Assembly (NCBI GenBank): GCA_030142905.1
Contig: JASJOG010000071.1
Coordinates: 62,001 to 126,000, forward strand
Direction of reading: 5' to 3'
Source: Heliopora coerulea
Taxonomy: Eukaryota; Cnidaria; Anthozoa; Scleralcyonacea; Helioporidae
DNA: 64,000 bases
A program made the position numbers and the translations under genes. Shown piece by piece: positions 33,187 through 44,170 of the stretch (positions within the stretch are counted from its first letter, which is position 1; the number at the start of each line of letters is the position of its first letter). The notes under the pieces were generated by a model, which had not been told where the DNA came from, made no database searches, and saw only the letters and a list, made by a program, of their open reading frames with translations.

Positions 33187-33807
33187 CAAGGAAACTCTAA
33201 CCTTAAACAGGATGGCATATATAGTAATGTGTATCCTTGATCTTTCTAAGACGTTAATGTATGACTTTCATTATAATTATATCAAAGAAAAATATGGAAA
33301 TAATGCTGAATTATTGTTTACAGATGCTGAAAGTTCGAAGTATGAAATTAAAGCTGAAGATGTTTTTAAAGATTTCTGGATTGATAAAGAAAAGTTTGAT
33401 AATAGTGATTGTTCAGAATTTTCTCGATATTTTGATAAGACAAACAAGAAGGTTATTGGAAAATTTTAAAGATGAAGCTTATGGAATTCCAATAGTTGAA
33501 TTTGTAGGTTTAAAATCTAAAATGTGTTCTTGTATGAAGGATAATGGAAAAGGTGGTAAAACAGCGCTAGCTAAAGGTATCGAAATAAATGTTATTAAGA
33601 AGGATATCAAACATGAAAATTATAAAGATGTTTTGATCAACAAAAAACAATTATATCATAAAATGAAGACTATCAAAAGTCAAAATCATGAGTTAGGAAG
33701 CTTTGAAATAAATAAAGTATCACTAAGCTGCTTCGACAATAAAAGATATATCTTGGAAAATGGAATCAGCAGTTATGCATATGGTCATAAAAATATTATC
33801 TCTTAAT
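33187..33807 (+). pseudogene. DNA polymerase B, fragment 4 (palm motif C and thumb)
   Basis: Coding resumes after the hAT duplication with KETLTLNRMAYIVMCILDLS. The motif C position reads FTDAESSKYEIK near 33318; this family carries D-T-D there, and here the second aspartate is glutamate and the middle residue alanine. One frameshift near 33466 leads to IPIVEFVGLKSKMCSCMKDN and VSLSCFDNKRYILENG. The gene ends at TAA 33806. Loss of the catalytic aspartate alone would inactivate it. Confidence 0.8.
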
Positions 33808-36800
33808 AATTGGAATTTTTGAATGAGCCTATATTATGATATAACGAGAAGATATCATAGTAATGTTTTGAATGGATTTTTGGTTTTGTTGTATGGTGCC
33901 ACATTTAGATGGAATTTTCTGGAATATTTCAATTGCGCCAGATCCTGTTTTATTGGGCGGTTAGAAATTTTGGTGATTTTTAAGTGCGTTCTAAGGCTTG
34001 TATGCCATATGATGGAAAAATTCGGCGATCCCGCCATGTCTGGCTTTGTATACTATCTCTTAGATAAACTATAATGCCAATTCTCATCCCTACGTACCTG
34101 AAGTTAACCTTCTCAATTTTCCTAGATATATTAAGCATGAAATCTGTCACAATAGTTTCAATGATTCTACATTAAAATAAGAACAAAAACATGCTTAAAA
34201 TTCCAATTAAGCTCACTTCAGAGGAAGCCCTTTGCTTTAACTGGGGAATGCATGTGGGTATAGTTTCTTAGTCCAATATCAAAACATTTTAACAAATGTA
34301 ATTTGTTTTGTTTGGATTTAATCTGTATTTGGATTCTCATCTTGCCTTTCAGGAAAACGTTTTAATTTTGATTTTGTAACATTTTGAGTAACGGAAATTT
34401 TTGTTGCGAATGACATGAAAGAAGCAAGAGCATCATGAATTTTAGATGCTACAAACAATACCACGCTTAACACTAATTGACGATCACTCCATAACTTGGA
34501 TACTCTTCCCTTCTTTGTCGTGGTTGTTTACAACAACTAAAAAGGCCGCTAGTGCTTTCAGTTACGCATAACAGGAAGATGGAAATGTTTGACGATATTC
34601 AACCACTTCATATGCTTATTTCTCTACAGCCCTTATTTTCAGTTCTATCTTGTTTTGTTTTTGAATTGCTTTGTTCCCTATCTTTCCCTTGGAAAGATGA
34701 CAATCGGCCTTAAGTGTCAGGAGGTACCTCCTTGAAAACGATTTCAAATGGCAGATATCAAACAAACAGCATTCAAGAGCATTTTTCGTGGAACAACGAT
34801 GGGACACAATTGATGCCAACTTTACAGAGTTGAGTATCAAGGTTGCCTTTCAAGTTCACATTACTCGGCTTTTCTGAGGTTCAGTAATTGTTCTAATCAC
34901 CTTATCCTGATTTGAAAGTAGGAATAAAAAGAAAGCAAAATATGAATTGAGGAAACTCATTTCATATAGAACCTTGACATGACTGGAATAATGAGAAACA
35001 CTTTTGAAAAATTTATATCAGTTCAGATTCGCCCATAATAAACAAGCTCGTCCAACCTGTGCGGTATTACTGAATATCACCGTAAGAAACGTTATCAACG
35101 GTGATCAATCATCAGTGTGGTAAGCAGTGTGAGCTCCATCATTACCTGTGAATTCGTTATTGCTTTACATATCAAACATCTGTAACGCAGACATGGAATG
35201 CTCAATCTATAAAGCAGCTTAATTTTGAATACCAAAAAGAGCTTATGTTTCTTAGACATGTACTTTGTTTACCTGGAAACGGAACAATTAATGATTGGAG
35301 TGTGAATATCATATGGGCTTCCAAATAGTTTTGCATGAAAGTGAGTCATCATACAATGATTTACTTCAAAATACTTGAAAAACGAACCATCTTTAATTAC
35401 AAAGAAAACAGAGCATTTTAACAAAAAACAATCGAAAAGTGGAGATAACGTTTTACTTTAAGGTTGTACAACTTAAAAAACTGATCTCTTTTTGATAGCC
35501 AAAGAAAATAAAAAACAAAATTCTTCCTTTTTAATAATTGGTCTTGCACAATTTTTAGCATAGCCTATTCAGTTCTGATATGTCAATTTTCTTTCCATTT
35601 CTTCTCACAGTGTTGTCCTTTTGTTCTTTCGTGTTGGGTCGTGCTGTGCTTTTTTGTGGTTTTGGTTTTGTTTGTGTTGATTAGTGTTATTTCAAATGGC
35701 TTTTGATCTTATTATTTTGTTTCCCTTCCCTTCTTTTGTTTTTGTCCCTTTTTATTTCATTTCACTGCTTTTTCTTTTGTAACAGAACGTTTTTCATACT
35801 GTTAATGGTGTTAATTTCTGAAGCATTGGATTGAGTGGCTTTGTGTTACGTGGAATTTTGTAATGTGGCCTTGCTTATTTTACATAGCTATTTTCATCCA
35901 TTTATATTATTAGGACTTTTCACCTCTTAGTAATTTATTATTGTAATTTGCTATCTGGTTTCTGTTTGGTCGAATGTTTGAACAATTTTTTTCAAAGCAA
36001 AACGATTTAGACATTGCTTAAATCAAAGTATGTCAACTGCTACTGACTACGCAACACAAAGCTCTTTCTTAACTAGATTTAACAGTGGTAGAATATAATA
36101 GTATATGTGTAAACATGGTGTCACATTGCATCTTTTTCTTTCCGAAGTGACATAGGAAAAAATATTATGCAGTTTCTTTTTAGTTAATTTATTATACTTT
36201 TAGCTAATCTACTATTTATTAGCTAATCTACGATATTCTAACAAAATGTGCGAAAAATGAATGAACAAAAGAATTAATTAAAAACTAACGTGTCAGACCT
36301 AATTTATACAATATCAGAAATTGTCCTTTAATCATCTAATTTTATGATATCGGCTATTCTGCGCTGAACACGCTCTTTTGTGAAAAACATCCTGTCACAT
36401 CACCATGACACTGGCCATCCCAGGATGATTTCACCATCCTTTCTTACTCCTCCCTTCTGACTAAGAAACTACTCATTTGAGAAAGCTTACTCATTTACAA
36501 ACTCAATCCTACTCTCAACTGTCAATCAAGCTCAATTCCTCTTTCCTTATTCTGACTTCCTTTACCCTGTTGGTCACGTCTGACATCTGATATCACTTCC
36601 TATTTCCTCTTAAACGCCTAATTTACGCTAATCAACGTAATAATATTCTATAGTAATTGTTTTGTCGTATTATGTTTCATTTTCTGATAATGTTGCGTTT
36701 TGAGCAACGAATCGTTAGATCTTAATAAATCTTTTGACACAAATATGCCTATCTTACGAATTTTTTGCTGGGCCTTGATTTTTATCCTTCGATGAAGACC

Positions 36801-38190
36801 TCCCCCTGGTTCTTCAATTACATTGATTCTGAAATACTTTTAAGATTTTAAACCGTCGTATGCTACTTACCAGGTTCATTCTCCCCAGGTTCATTGACGA
36901 AATGTGATTCCTAAGAAACATAGGTTAACGTTAGTAAACACATTTATTATACCTTTTGCTATTCATTACCAGAAAATACATGCTACAAATAAATAATGCC
37001 CAAATCAAACACAGTAACGTAAAAATACCTTCATTTTACTGAATCGACACTCATTTAAGCTTTTGTGACGTTCAACTAAAATTTTTTCATAGAAAGTGAT
37101 ATTAACGAGCGTAGATACGCAACCATTTCCATGGCATTCAAAAGTATCAACAGACGACTATAGGGTGAATAAAATTTCAATTATGCATGACATTTGTCCA
37201 GTCTGTTGCAGGGTCAATTTAAAGTTATATGAAATCCTGACATGTATATCTCAAACTGTAAACGAAATTTTGTTCACGGTACTTAACAACCACACATCAA
37301 CTTCCATGTCCTTGAAAAAATGTTTTACAATCGAAGTTTTGCTATCAAAGCTTTTAGTAATGTAAACTTTGATCGCGAGATAGTTGTTATTAGATAGGAA
37401 CTCCAAAATGCGCAGATATCTGCAAACTTCAAAAAGCTGCAAAATAGCCTGTAACCCTAGCTTTCTTAAAATCCTAGACACCGCCTCTACGAAATTCCAC
37501 CGAACAGAAAGCTTAAAGAAGGATTCCATCTCAAGGTACATAAACTAGAACTTAATAAGCAAATGGAATATATCTACATTATAACCTTAACTTTTACTCT
37601 TTGATCGCAAGCAAGAATTCTTATTCACGGTTATCATAATATTAAACACTTCGGGGAAACGACAAATTTTTTGAAAGTAAACATGTTTCGGCAAACGTAT
37701 GCTATCTTCAGTACAATATGAAACTAACAAACTATTTATAGGCTATATATATGATTGAAATATGCTAATTAAGATACCAGAGATGTGATTCATATAATGA
37801 ATTACTCAGATGAGACAACTACTGACAGATATGTTAATTGCAAAACAGGAACTATATTTACATGATAAATGGATTACTGATATGGAGCAAGAGAAGAGAG
37901 GGTGGTGTGAAACTTATAAACTGAAAATTGTGTTGAAATGATGAACTTGGACGTTAAGTTCAGGATTAACCTTGATTCTGTGTTGAGCTTCTTTTATTTT
38001 AAGCGAGAATGTAGAAGTGGCAGAGTCTAAGATTTTAATTTGAATTTAGTAAACACGTTTACTAAATTCAACACAATCACAGGTAAGTCTGAATCGAGTA
38101 GCTTTAAAATACAAGTTCTGCGAACGAAATTGTTTTGAGCAGCTTTCAAAAGTAGCTTCCCGACTTCATTCTTCAATAAAGGAAGACTCG
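33808..38190. other. 4.4 kb gene-poor region
   Basis: AT-rich, with T-rich stretches (35500-35800) and no recognisable coding region on either strand. A frame at 33823-34074 and those at 37096-37541 carry no known motif. Only the Penelope-like scrap near 37630-37720 and a partial copy of repeat A near 38070-38190 stand out. Confidence 0.5.
37630..37722 (-). repeat. Penelope-like terminal repeat remnant with decayed hammerhead-like core
   Basis: On the - strand the sequence reads CTGAAGATAGCATACGTTTG then CCGAAACATG. This matches the layout of hammerhead motifs in Penelope-like element terminal repeats: a CUGAUGA-like box, a short stem GCA/UGC, then GAAAC. The first box has one mismatch (CTGAAGA). 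No coding part lies next to it. Confidence 0.35.
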
Positions 38191-38199
38191 TTGTACTAA

Positions 38200-40411
38200 G
38201 GGAGACTCGTTGGAATCCTGTTACACGCGTGGTGACTAGGGAGAAAAATTTTCACTTTGTGTATGTATGTTTCTATACATACATATATATATATAGGTAT
38301 ATATCCATGGATTCCGGTCACTCAAAAATGCCGTGTGCAAGTTCTGGGAGTGGTATGTTGTTGACCAAACCATTCTTAGGTACCGTATTGAAGCAAATCG
38401 ATCTGGTCTCGTTCTTTTTTCCCTTGTGTGGATCTCTCGCAAGTTGTTTACATTATTGGAACACTGAAGCCAGTAAATGATTTAAGACAAGCAAAGGAAA
38501 TGGCTTTCGTGGTGCTTGTGGCTGGTTTCGCTTTTGAGGGCCACCTCAGTAACTGGACAATTTATGAGTTGAAAGAGCAGTTCTCAAAGTTAGGTCCTTG
38601 GAACATGAATTTGTCAACTGTTCATTTTTTGCAGCAATACTTTGTCTTGGTTCTTTCTGATTTATATGAACAAAAGATGTAAGGGAACTCGGTTGCCGTC
38701 AGGACATTTGCTAAGAGACTAAGTGTATTAAAACGACATTCTTCGTAGAACTTGAATAGATGCCGATTTGTATAAATCTTGGGACTTTTTACCCTCTGGT
38801 AACCACTTACCTGAGCTCCACAATCACAGAAACGTCTGAATCGAGTAGCTTTGAAATAAAAGTTCTGCGAACGGAATTGTTTTGCGTAGCTTTCAAAAGT
38901 AGCTTCCCGACTTCATTCTTCCCTAAGGGAGAGTTCTTGTACCAAATATTATCGCCTGAGTTTTTGCTGGTGTTTATTGGTAACGTAGAATAAAGATTGT
39001 GGTTCATTCATCTCTGCAGGACGATTACTTTTGAACATTTTGCAGTATTTAACCGGAAAGCGTTAATGGTCAATTGTTTGAGAAGTGGGATAGCACACTC
39101 ATCGTCCAGAAGAGTTGTCCAGGTCATGACAGTCTTTGGATGTTTTCTCCGCTTTCCACACAAAGATTTCACCACCTCAATTAGAATTTTTTCCCCTATA
39201 AAATGTCACTGCACTGAAGACGTTAGGATGTATTTTTGGCTCGAAACAAAAATGCAAGGTAAACGGCCACCAGGTAACTCGCTGCAAAGCCACTTGTTTT
39301 TGGTCACCAAATTATCCTTCGGCAAAACGGTTGTCCACTTCAGTCTTTCTCACATCTAGGATGATTTGTGCATGATGACCTTTACCGTATTCGACCAGTA
39401 ATGCTTTCATCAAGATTTTAAAACCTCTCAAGAGTGATTAAAGTCATCCTTGTGTAAATTTATTATTGAACCTTTTGCATTGAGGTGCCACTGAATGCTT
39501 AGTTGAAAATACGCAAGAGTTGCATGCTTGTACGTCATTTTTCTTTTTTATCGATGTTTTACCAGGGAAGAAGTACGTCTTTTACTTCCCTCTTCTCGTT
39601 CTTCGTTGGACAAAACGTGCACAAGGTTTGCTTGTGGTATTTTGTTTTATGTTTTGTATTTTCCGATTTTTAATTGGTCAGCGATAAAAATGGAGAACTC
39701 ATTTATGTTTTCTTTGTTTATTTCGTCGGTTTCGTAATTCGTTTCATCTTCGCCAACAAAGTGTTGTACCTCCCGATGAATATTTACTACAAATCGTCTT
39801 CATAGCACCTCTAATAGACGTTTTAACCAACTTTGAGATAATATAGAACTTATCAGTTTTTTAAAACAAAAAATATCAAAAAAAATTTTCACTCATGAGC
39901 TGTCCGTGATGCTGATATCCGACAGGTAACCTTTGAGAATAATCCAATTTTAAAACGGAAAGCCTGGCTATCTAATAAAAAAAATCTTTCTTTAAAGCAA
40001 AATGAGTAAAAAGTTTGATTGGAAAGTGACTCGAAATACCTCAAGATCTCAAATAATGAAGGGTCTTGCTACGAACATCCACTGATAAGCAGTAGAATTG
40101 TCAGAATGGATCTCTCATCATTTATTAAACCGTTAAAGGTTATTCTCACCAAACGTTTTGTTTTAATAAATTAAGATATAAATTTTAAACGTAAATATGA
40201 CGACAAGCGGTTTAAATGTAAAATAATTTCCAGTTTGGGTTGTTAATATTTGTGGGCAAATATTGTGTTTTCTTTATTGCATTACCTCTTCCAGTTATAG
40301 TAAGGACGATTTGTCTTTTTGACAATTTCGAAAAATTATCAATGTTACTTGGATTCTCGAGAGATGTATTGGAAGAGTGGGCGAGGGTTTGTTGCGTACA
40401 TGTATTTCTAG
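38200..40411 (-). mobile_element. Unclassified 2.2 kb interspersed repeat (copy B), inverted relative to copy A
   Basis: Collinear in reverse with 3704-5850. Shared landmarks include the CTAG...TGCAACAAACCCTCGCCCAC end (here the complement at 40380-40411), the ATGAATGAACC block, TAGTAAGGACGATT, and CATGGATTCCGGTCACT near 38307. The far end is shorter than in copy A. No recognised protein. Related partial pieces flank it on both sides (38070-38190 and 40412-40552). Confidence 0.7.
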
Positions 40412-40552
40412 TGTCGCTTGGATTTTGCTGGTGTTTATTGGTAAAATAGAATGAAGATTCTGGTTCATTCATCTCTGTATGACGATTACTTTTGAACATT
40501 TTCCAGTATTTACCCGGACAGCGTTCATGGTCAATTGTTTGAGAAGTGGGAT
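40412..40552 (-). repeat. Partial duplicate of an internal segment of repeat A/B
   Basis: Matches 38960-39095 of copy B (ACGATTACTTTTGAACATTT ... TTTGAGAAGTGGGA) in the same orientation. An internal segment is therefore repeated next to the end of copy B. Confidence 0.65.
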
Positions 40553-40740
40553 TGAGTAGTATGGAATGCGGGGGTACGAGTACTCTTTCCCATTAGGTGA
40601 AAATCTATGTACCCTCCTTCTTGAAAATCACCCCCTTTTGATGGCATTTTCAGTTATTTCAAAAAAATGCTTTAGTTTTCGTTAAAATCTCAAAACCACC
40701 TAATCTCCATAGAATGGATCCCCATAATCTATACTACTCT
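40553..40740. mobile_element. Small foldback (MITE-like) element
   Basis: Inverted ends GAGTAGTATGGAAT near 40554 and ATCTATACTACTC ending near 40740, about 187 bases, G/C-run rich near both ends. No coding. Confidence 0.55.
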
Positions 40741-40779
40741 AGTTGTACAAAGTGTGCAACTAGTTGTACACTAAATGTG

Positions 40780-41271
40780 TTAAATATCTTTACGTCCAGC
40801 AATAGATTTTTTTATAAGTTCAAATGAATATAATGTAGTTGCAACTTTAAGTTCTAATATTGGATAACTATCACGTTCAACTCTCAATCCAATTTCTGCC
40901 ATAATTTTTTCTGTCATATATAAAATGTTTTTCAATGCAAAATCATAATCAATTTCATTCTCATCTTCCAAGAGTTTTAAACAATCTTCATTTATTCTTT
41001 TCAATATATTATAGTACTGCTTAGGTTAATTCATATATATTATAAAGAAGATTTAATATTTTTATTATTTCCATTGTGTACATTACAATATCAGCTTTAT
41101 TTTTAAAATGGTCACAATCATACTCCAAATACAAATTATTTATATTGTTATCTATATATTTTTTTCTTAACAATTTCAATTTGAATATAATATCTTTTTG
41201 TTTGTCTTTATATTCTTTATTAGAAGGAAAAAAGATATCGTGATATTTCTTAAGTTGACAATTATGTTGCT
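40780..41271 (-). pseudogene. Small ORF downstream of the second DNA polymerase B fragment
   Basis: Starts at ATG near 41271 (MKQHNCQLKKYHDIFFPSN), reads to a stop at 41021-41023 and continues in another frame as MKRINEDCLKLLEDENEIDY to a stop at 40780. The product is rich in K, E, I and L and helical. It follows the polymerase end by about 25 bases on the same strand, as a neighbouring gene of the same Polinton/adintovirus-like element would. Function unknown. One frameshift near 41010. Confidence 0.45.
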
Positions 41272-41295
41272 TCATATATATTACGGAATATTTAA

Positions 41296-41815
41296 TGTGC
41301 AAGATTCTTACACATTCTATAATGACCATATGCATAACTTTTAATACCATCCTCAAGAATATAACGCTTATCATCAAAGCATGACAGTGAGACTTTATTA
41401 ATCTCATAACTGCTTATTTAATGACAGTTACTCTTTATCGTTTTCATCTTATGATGCATTTGTTGTTTAGAAAACAGTGTTTCTTTATAATTAATATGAT
41501 CAATGTCCGTTTTAATAACAGCTTTTTTAATTCCTTTCACAGTCTTTACACCCTAATTATTATCCTTCAAATAGCTGTACATCTTACTTTGAAGACCAAT
41601 AATTTTCACAATTGGAACACCTGCTGTCTCATCTTTCATCTTTCCGATAACTTTTTTATTCTGTTTAAAGTAATACATTGAATCTTCTGGATAATCACTA
41701 ACATCAAACAGTTCTTTTCTCTCATAGAGATCTTTATATACATCGTCCGTAGCTATTTCATACATTAAGCTGTCAGTATCAGTGAATAACAGCTTAGCAT
41801 ATTACAAGTAGCATT
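41296..41815 (-). pseudogene. Second DNA polymerase B fragment (motif C to C-terminus), opposite strand
   Basis: On the - strand the frame opens with AKLLFTDTDSLMYEIA, an intact motif C with both aspartates. It continues with VYKDLYERKELFDVSDYPED and GVPIVKIIGLQSKMYSYLKD, has a stop near 41553, then ends with VSLSCFDDKRYILEDG near 41370 in a shifted frame. It is the same family as the polymerase at 2.5-33.8 kb but a separate and better preserved copy in reverse orientation. Everything upstream of motif C is missing (sequence above 41820 is unrelated). Confidence 0.75.
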
Positions 41816-41819
41816 TTAC

Positions 41820-43118
41820 ATTAGCATTGTACAAGTAAAAAAGCTTGGAAAGTGTTGAAGGTCGCCCATAAAACACCAACTATTTGACCATGAAACACAC
41901 CGAATTTTGAAAGTTATCAAGCATTTATAATATCATTCAATGAGATGAAAGTAAAAACAGACAACACTCAGGCTTGTGTCCCTATTCCACCAAACCGAAA
42001 GAAAAGCGATTATTTGGGGAGAAATAAATAATGCACCATTATGCTCAAAACTGTGTGGTTGTCATTGTCTTCATCTCGATCATTATTCCATAAATTTATA
42101 GCTCTTAATAGAGTTTTTGCCTCTGTTCTTGTCATTGTGATTGTAATACCTTGAATACCTGAGTTTTCTTTACGCTTACTGGAATTTTGAATCATTAATC
42201 GTCAAATTAGCACACGTACCTTGTTTTAATTTTAAAAGTAGGAGAAAGTGGATTTAATAACCATGTTATTTGGTAAAAGTAGGCTAGTTTTCTCTCATTA
42301 TCATGTTTTAGCTACATTATTGAATATTTTTGGTGTTTAAATTTTTAACGGAAACAATACGTACAAATATTTTAGATTTGGAAACTGTCGAATTCCCGTT
42401 CTGTTGACCTTCTGAATTCTATTATAGTCTAAGTAATATCTGTAAATAGAAAAGCTTACGTGAAAAGAAATATTTAATGTAATGTTGTGCAATTTAATTC
42501 TACTAAATACTATTATTGTCAAGGTAAAATATTTTATAATTTCGAGGATAGAATAATGGAACAAAATCCAATGATAGGACCAAACCATGTTAAAAATATT
42601 GACAATTCAAATGCATTAAGGGAAAGATTACAAAAGATATAAAAGGGACATAACTTTTCATTAACACTGTCGGTATTGATGATTGTTGAGTAATCAAAGT
42701 TTCTTTCACAAAACTTCGAACTGAATAAATCATGAAAAATGGAAATACTATTTCTATGTAATAACCCTTTCATCTCCACATCCAACTTTTTTCAATTTTA
42801 CTCTGGCTAACACCAGATGATTTTACACTACAAGAGGAGACCCCTCGGGCAAAAACGATTAAAAATGCATGCGCGAGATTTTGTGTAAGTTATCATCGAT
42901 AAACTAAAAATATAGAACCAAGAACAAATTATGCGGTGTAAGTGATTCAAATTTCGGCTTTCGTTGAAAATGCAGGGTATGCAGCCCGAGGACGTCCGAT
43001 ATACAGTTACTGGTATACTATATATATATATATATATACACCAAAGGTGAGGACCAAGAAGGTTGCAGTGTTGGTTTGAGAATGGAGAGCGCTCAATACC
43101 ATACCAGTAGAGCGAATA
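41820..43118. other. Spacer, no gene recognised
   Basis: AT-rich. Frames on the - strand (42337-42785, 42828-43136) carry no known motif. An (AT)n run lies at 43019-43036. Confidence 0.5.
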
Positions 43119-43515
43119 AAGAAGTAAAATAGACAAAATTTTTTCCTGTCGCTACTCTGAGTTTCACGCGCTCAGGCGATCATCAGGCAACTGACAAATT
43201 ATTGAATTATTGACACATTTATAATATTTGCAAGTTCACAGATGGTGTTGTGTTACATGTTGGCATGCACTGAAAAGCTCCGATCGTTTATTTAGGATGT
43301 TCTTTTTATGTTCATTTGAAGGGACGTAAAAAGAACATCCTAAATAAGCGATCGGAGCTTTTCAGTGCATGCGACATGTAACACAACACCATCTGTGAAC
43401 TTGCAAATATTATAATTGTGTGAATAATTAAATAATCTGTCAGTTGCCTGATGATCGCCTGAGCGCGTGGAACTCAGAGTAGCGACAGCAAAAAATTTTG
43501 TCTATTTTACTTCTT
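43119..43515. repeat. Long palindrome, 190-bp arms with a 16-base spacer, carrying a hammerhead-like core
   Basis: Left arm 43119-43309 and right arm 43326-43515 are nearly perfect reverse complements, with about a dozen mismatches and small indels. The left arm read on the - strand contains CTGATGATCGCCTGAGCGCG followed by TGAAACTC, the CUGAUGA ... GAAAC arrangement of a hammerhead ribozyme. The right arm has the same on the + strand with GGAAC. It lies 100 bases upstream of a Penelope-like RT and is flanked by (TA)n runs. Best explained as inverted terminal repeats of that element. Confidence 0.8.
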
Positions 43516-43610
43516 ATATATATATATATATACATTTACATACTATATTATACTATACTAAATTATATTATACTATATTATATTATATTATATTATATTG
43601 CATTGTATAT
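43516..43610 (+). repeat. TA and TATTA low-complexity run
   Basis: (TA)n then repeated TATTATATTATATTA units between the palindrome and the Penelope-like RT. The frame at 43498-43695 starts inside this run. Confidence 0.8.
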
Positions 43611-44170
43611 ATTGGGAGACATACCTGATAGATCTATTATTTGTGGCATAGATATTGTAGACCTTTATAATATTTTACATGAAATAGGTTATTGAGGGTT
43701 GAAAAAGTTCAGAAAAATATGAGTTTTTAGGAGAGGGAAGGATAACTGTTGAGGAGTTTGAGGATTTGGCTAAAATTATTTTGCAAAATGATAATTTTTA
43801 ATTTTAGTATAAGGTGTACAGGCATATGATGAGTACAGCTATAGTAGCTAAGCTTCCGCTGGCGTTTATCAATTTATTTATATGGCAAAACTGGAGAGTA
43901 GAATACTTCAAGAATGCCGAATAAAATCTTCTAAGTGGTGGAGACTTTCTAATGATATTTTTTTGATTTGGCTTTATGGTGAGGAAATGTTGAAGGATTT
44001 TTCGCAAATATGTAAATGATTATCATCATACTATCATACATACAAGACCTTGGTCTGTGACAAAGATTTCATATGTTGATGTTATGATTCAGCTTCGTTA
44101 TAAGAAAATTTATACCAGTGTGTATAGCAAAGCACTGATATTCATCAATATTTGGATAAGTTAGAGTTAA
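43611..44170 (+). pseudogene. Penelope-like element reverse transcriptase, fragment
   Basis: Reads GDIPDRSIICGIDIVDLYN, the RT motif A region with its aspartate. After shifts it reads STAIVAKLPLAFINLFIW, the equivalent of the Penelope G-T-x(2)-x-P-x-Y-A-N-I region. SSKWWRLSNDIFLIWLYGEE near 43935 has N in place of the first D of the F-x-D-D-I-F box. The last part is TDIHQYLDKLEL near 44135. Several stops and frameshifts. Coding resumes after a 2.9 kb insert at 47095. Confidence 0.7.

Noticed and set aside
34000..37600. Search for host exons in the gene-poor stretch
   Set aside because: No frame with plausible splice sites and recognisable protein similarity could be seen.
43498..43695. Frame starting in the (TA)n run
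   Set aside because: The first half is microsatellite; only the end (GDIPDRSIICGIDIV) belongs to the Penelope-like RT.
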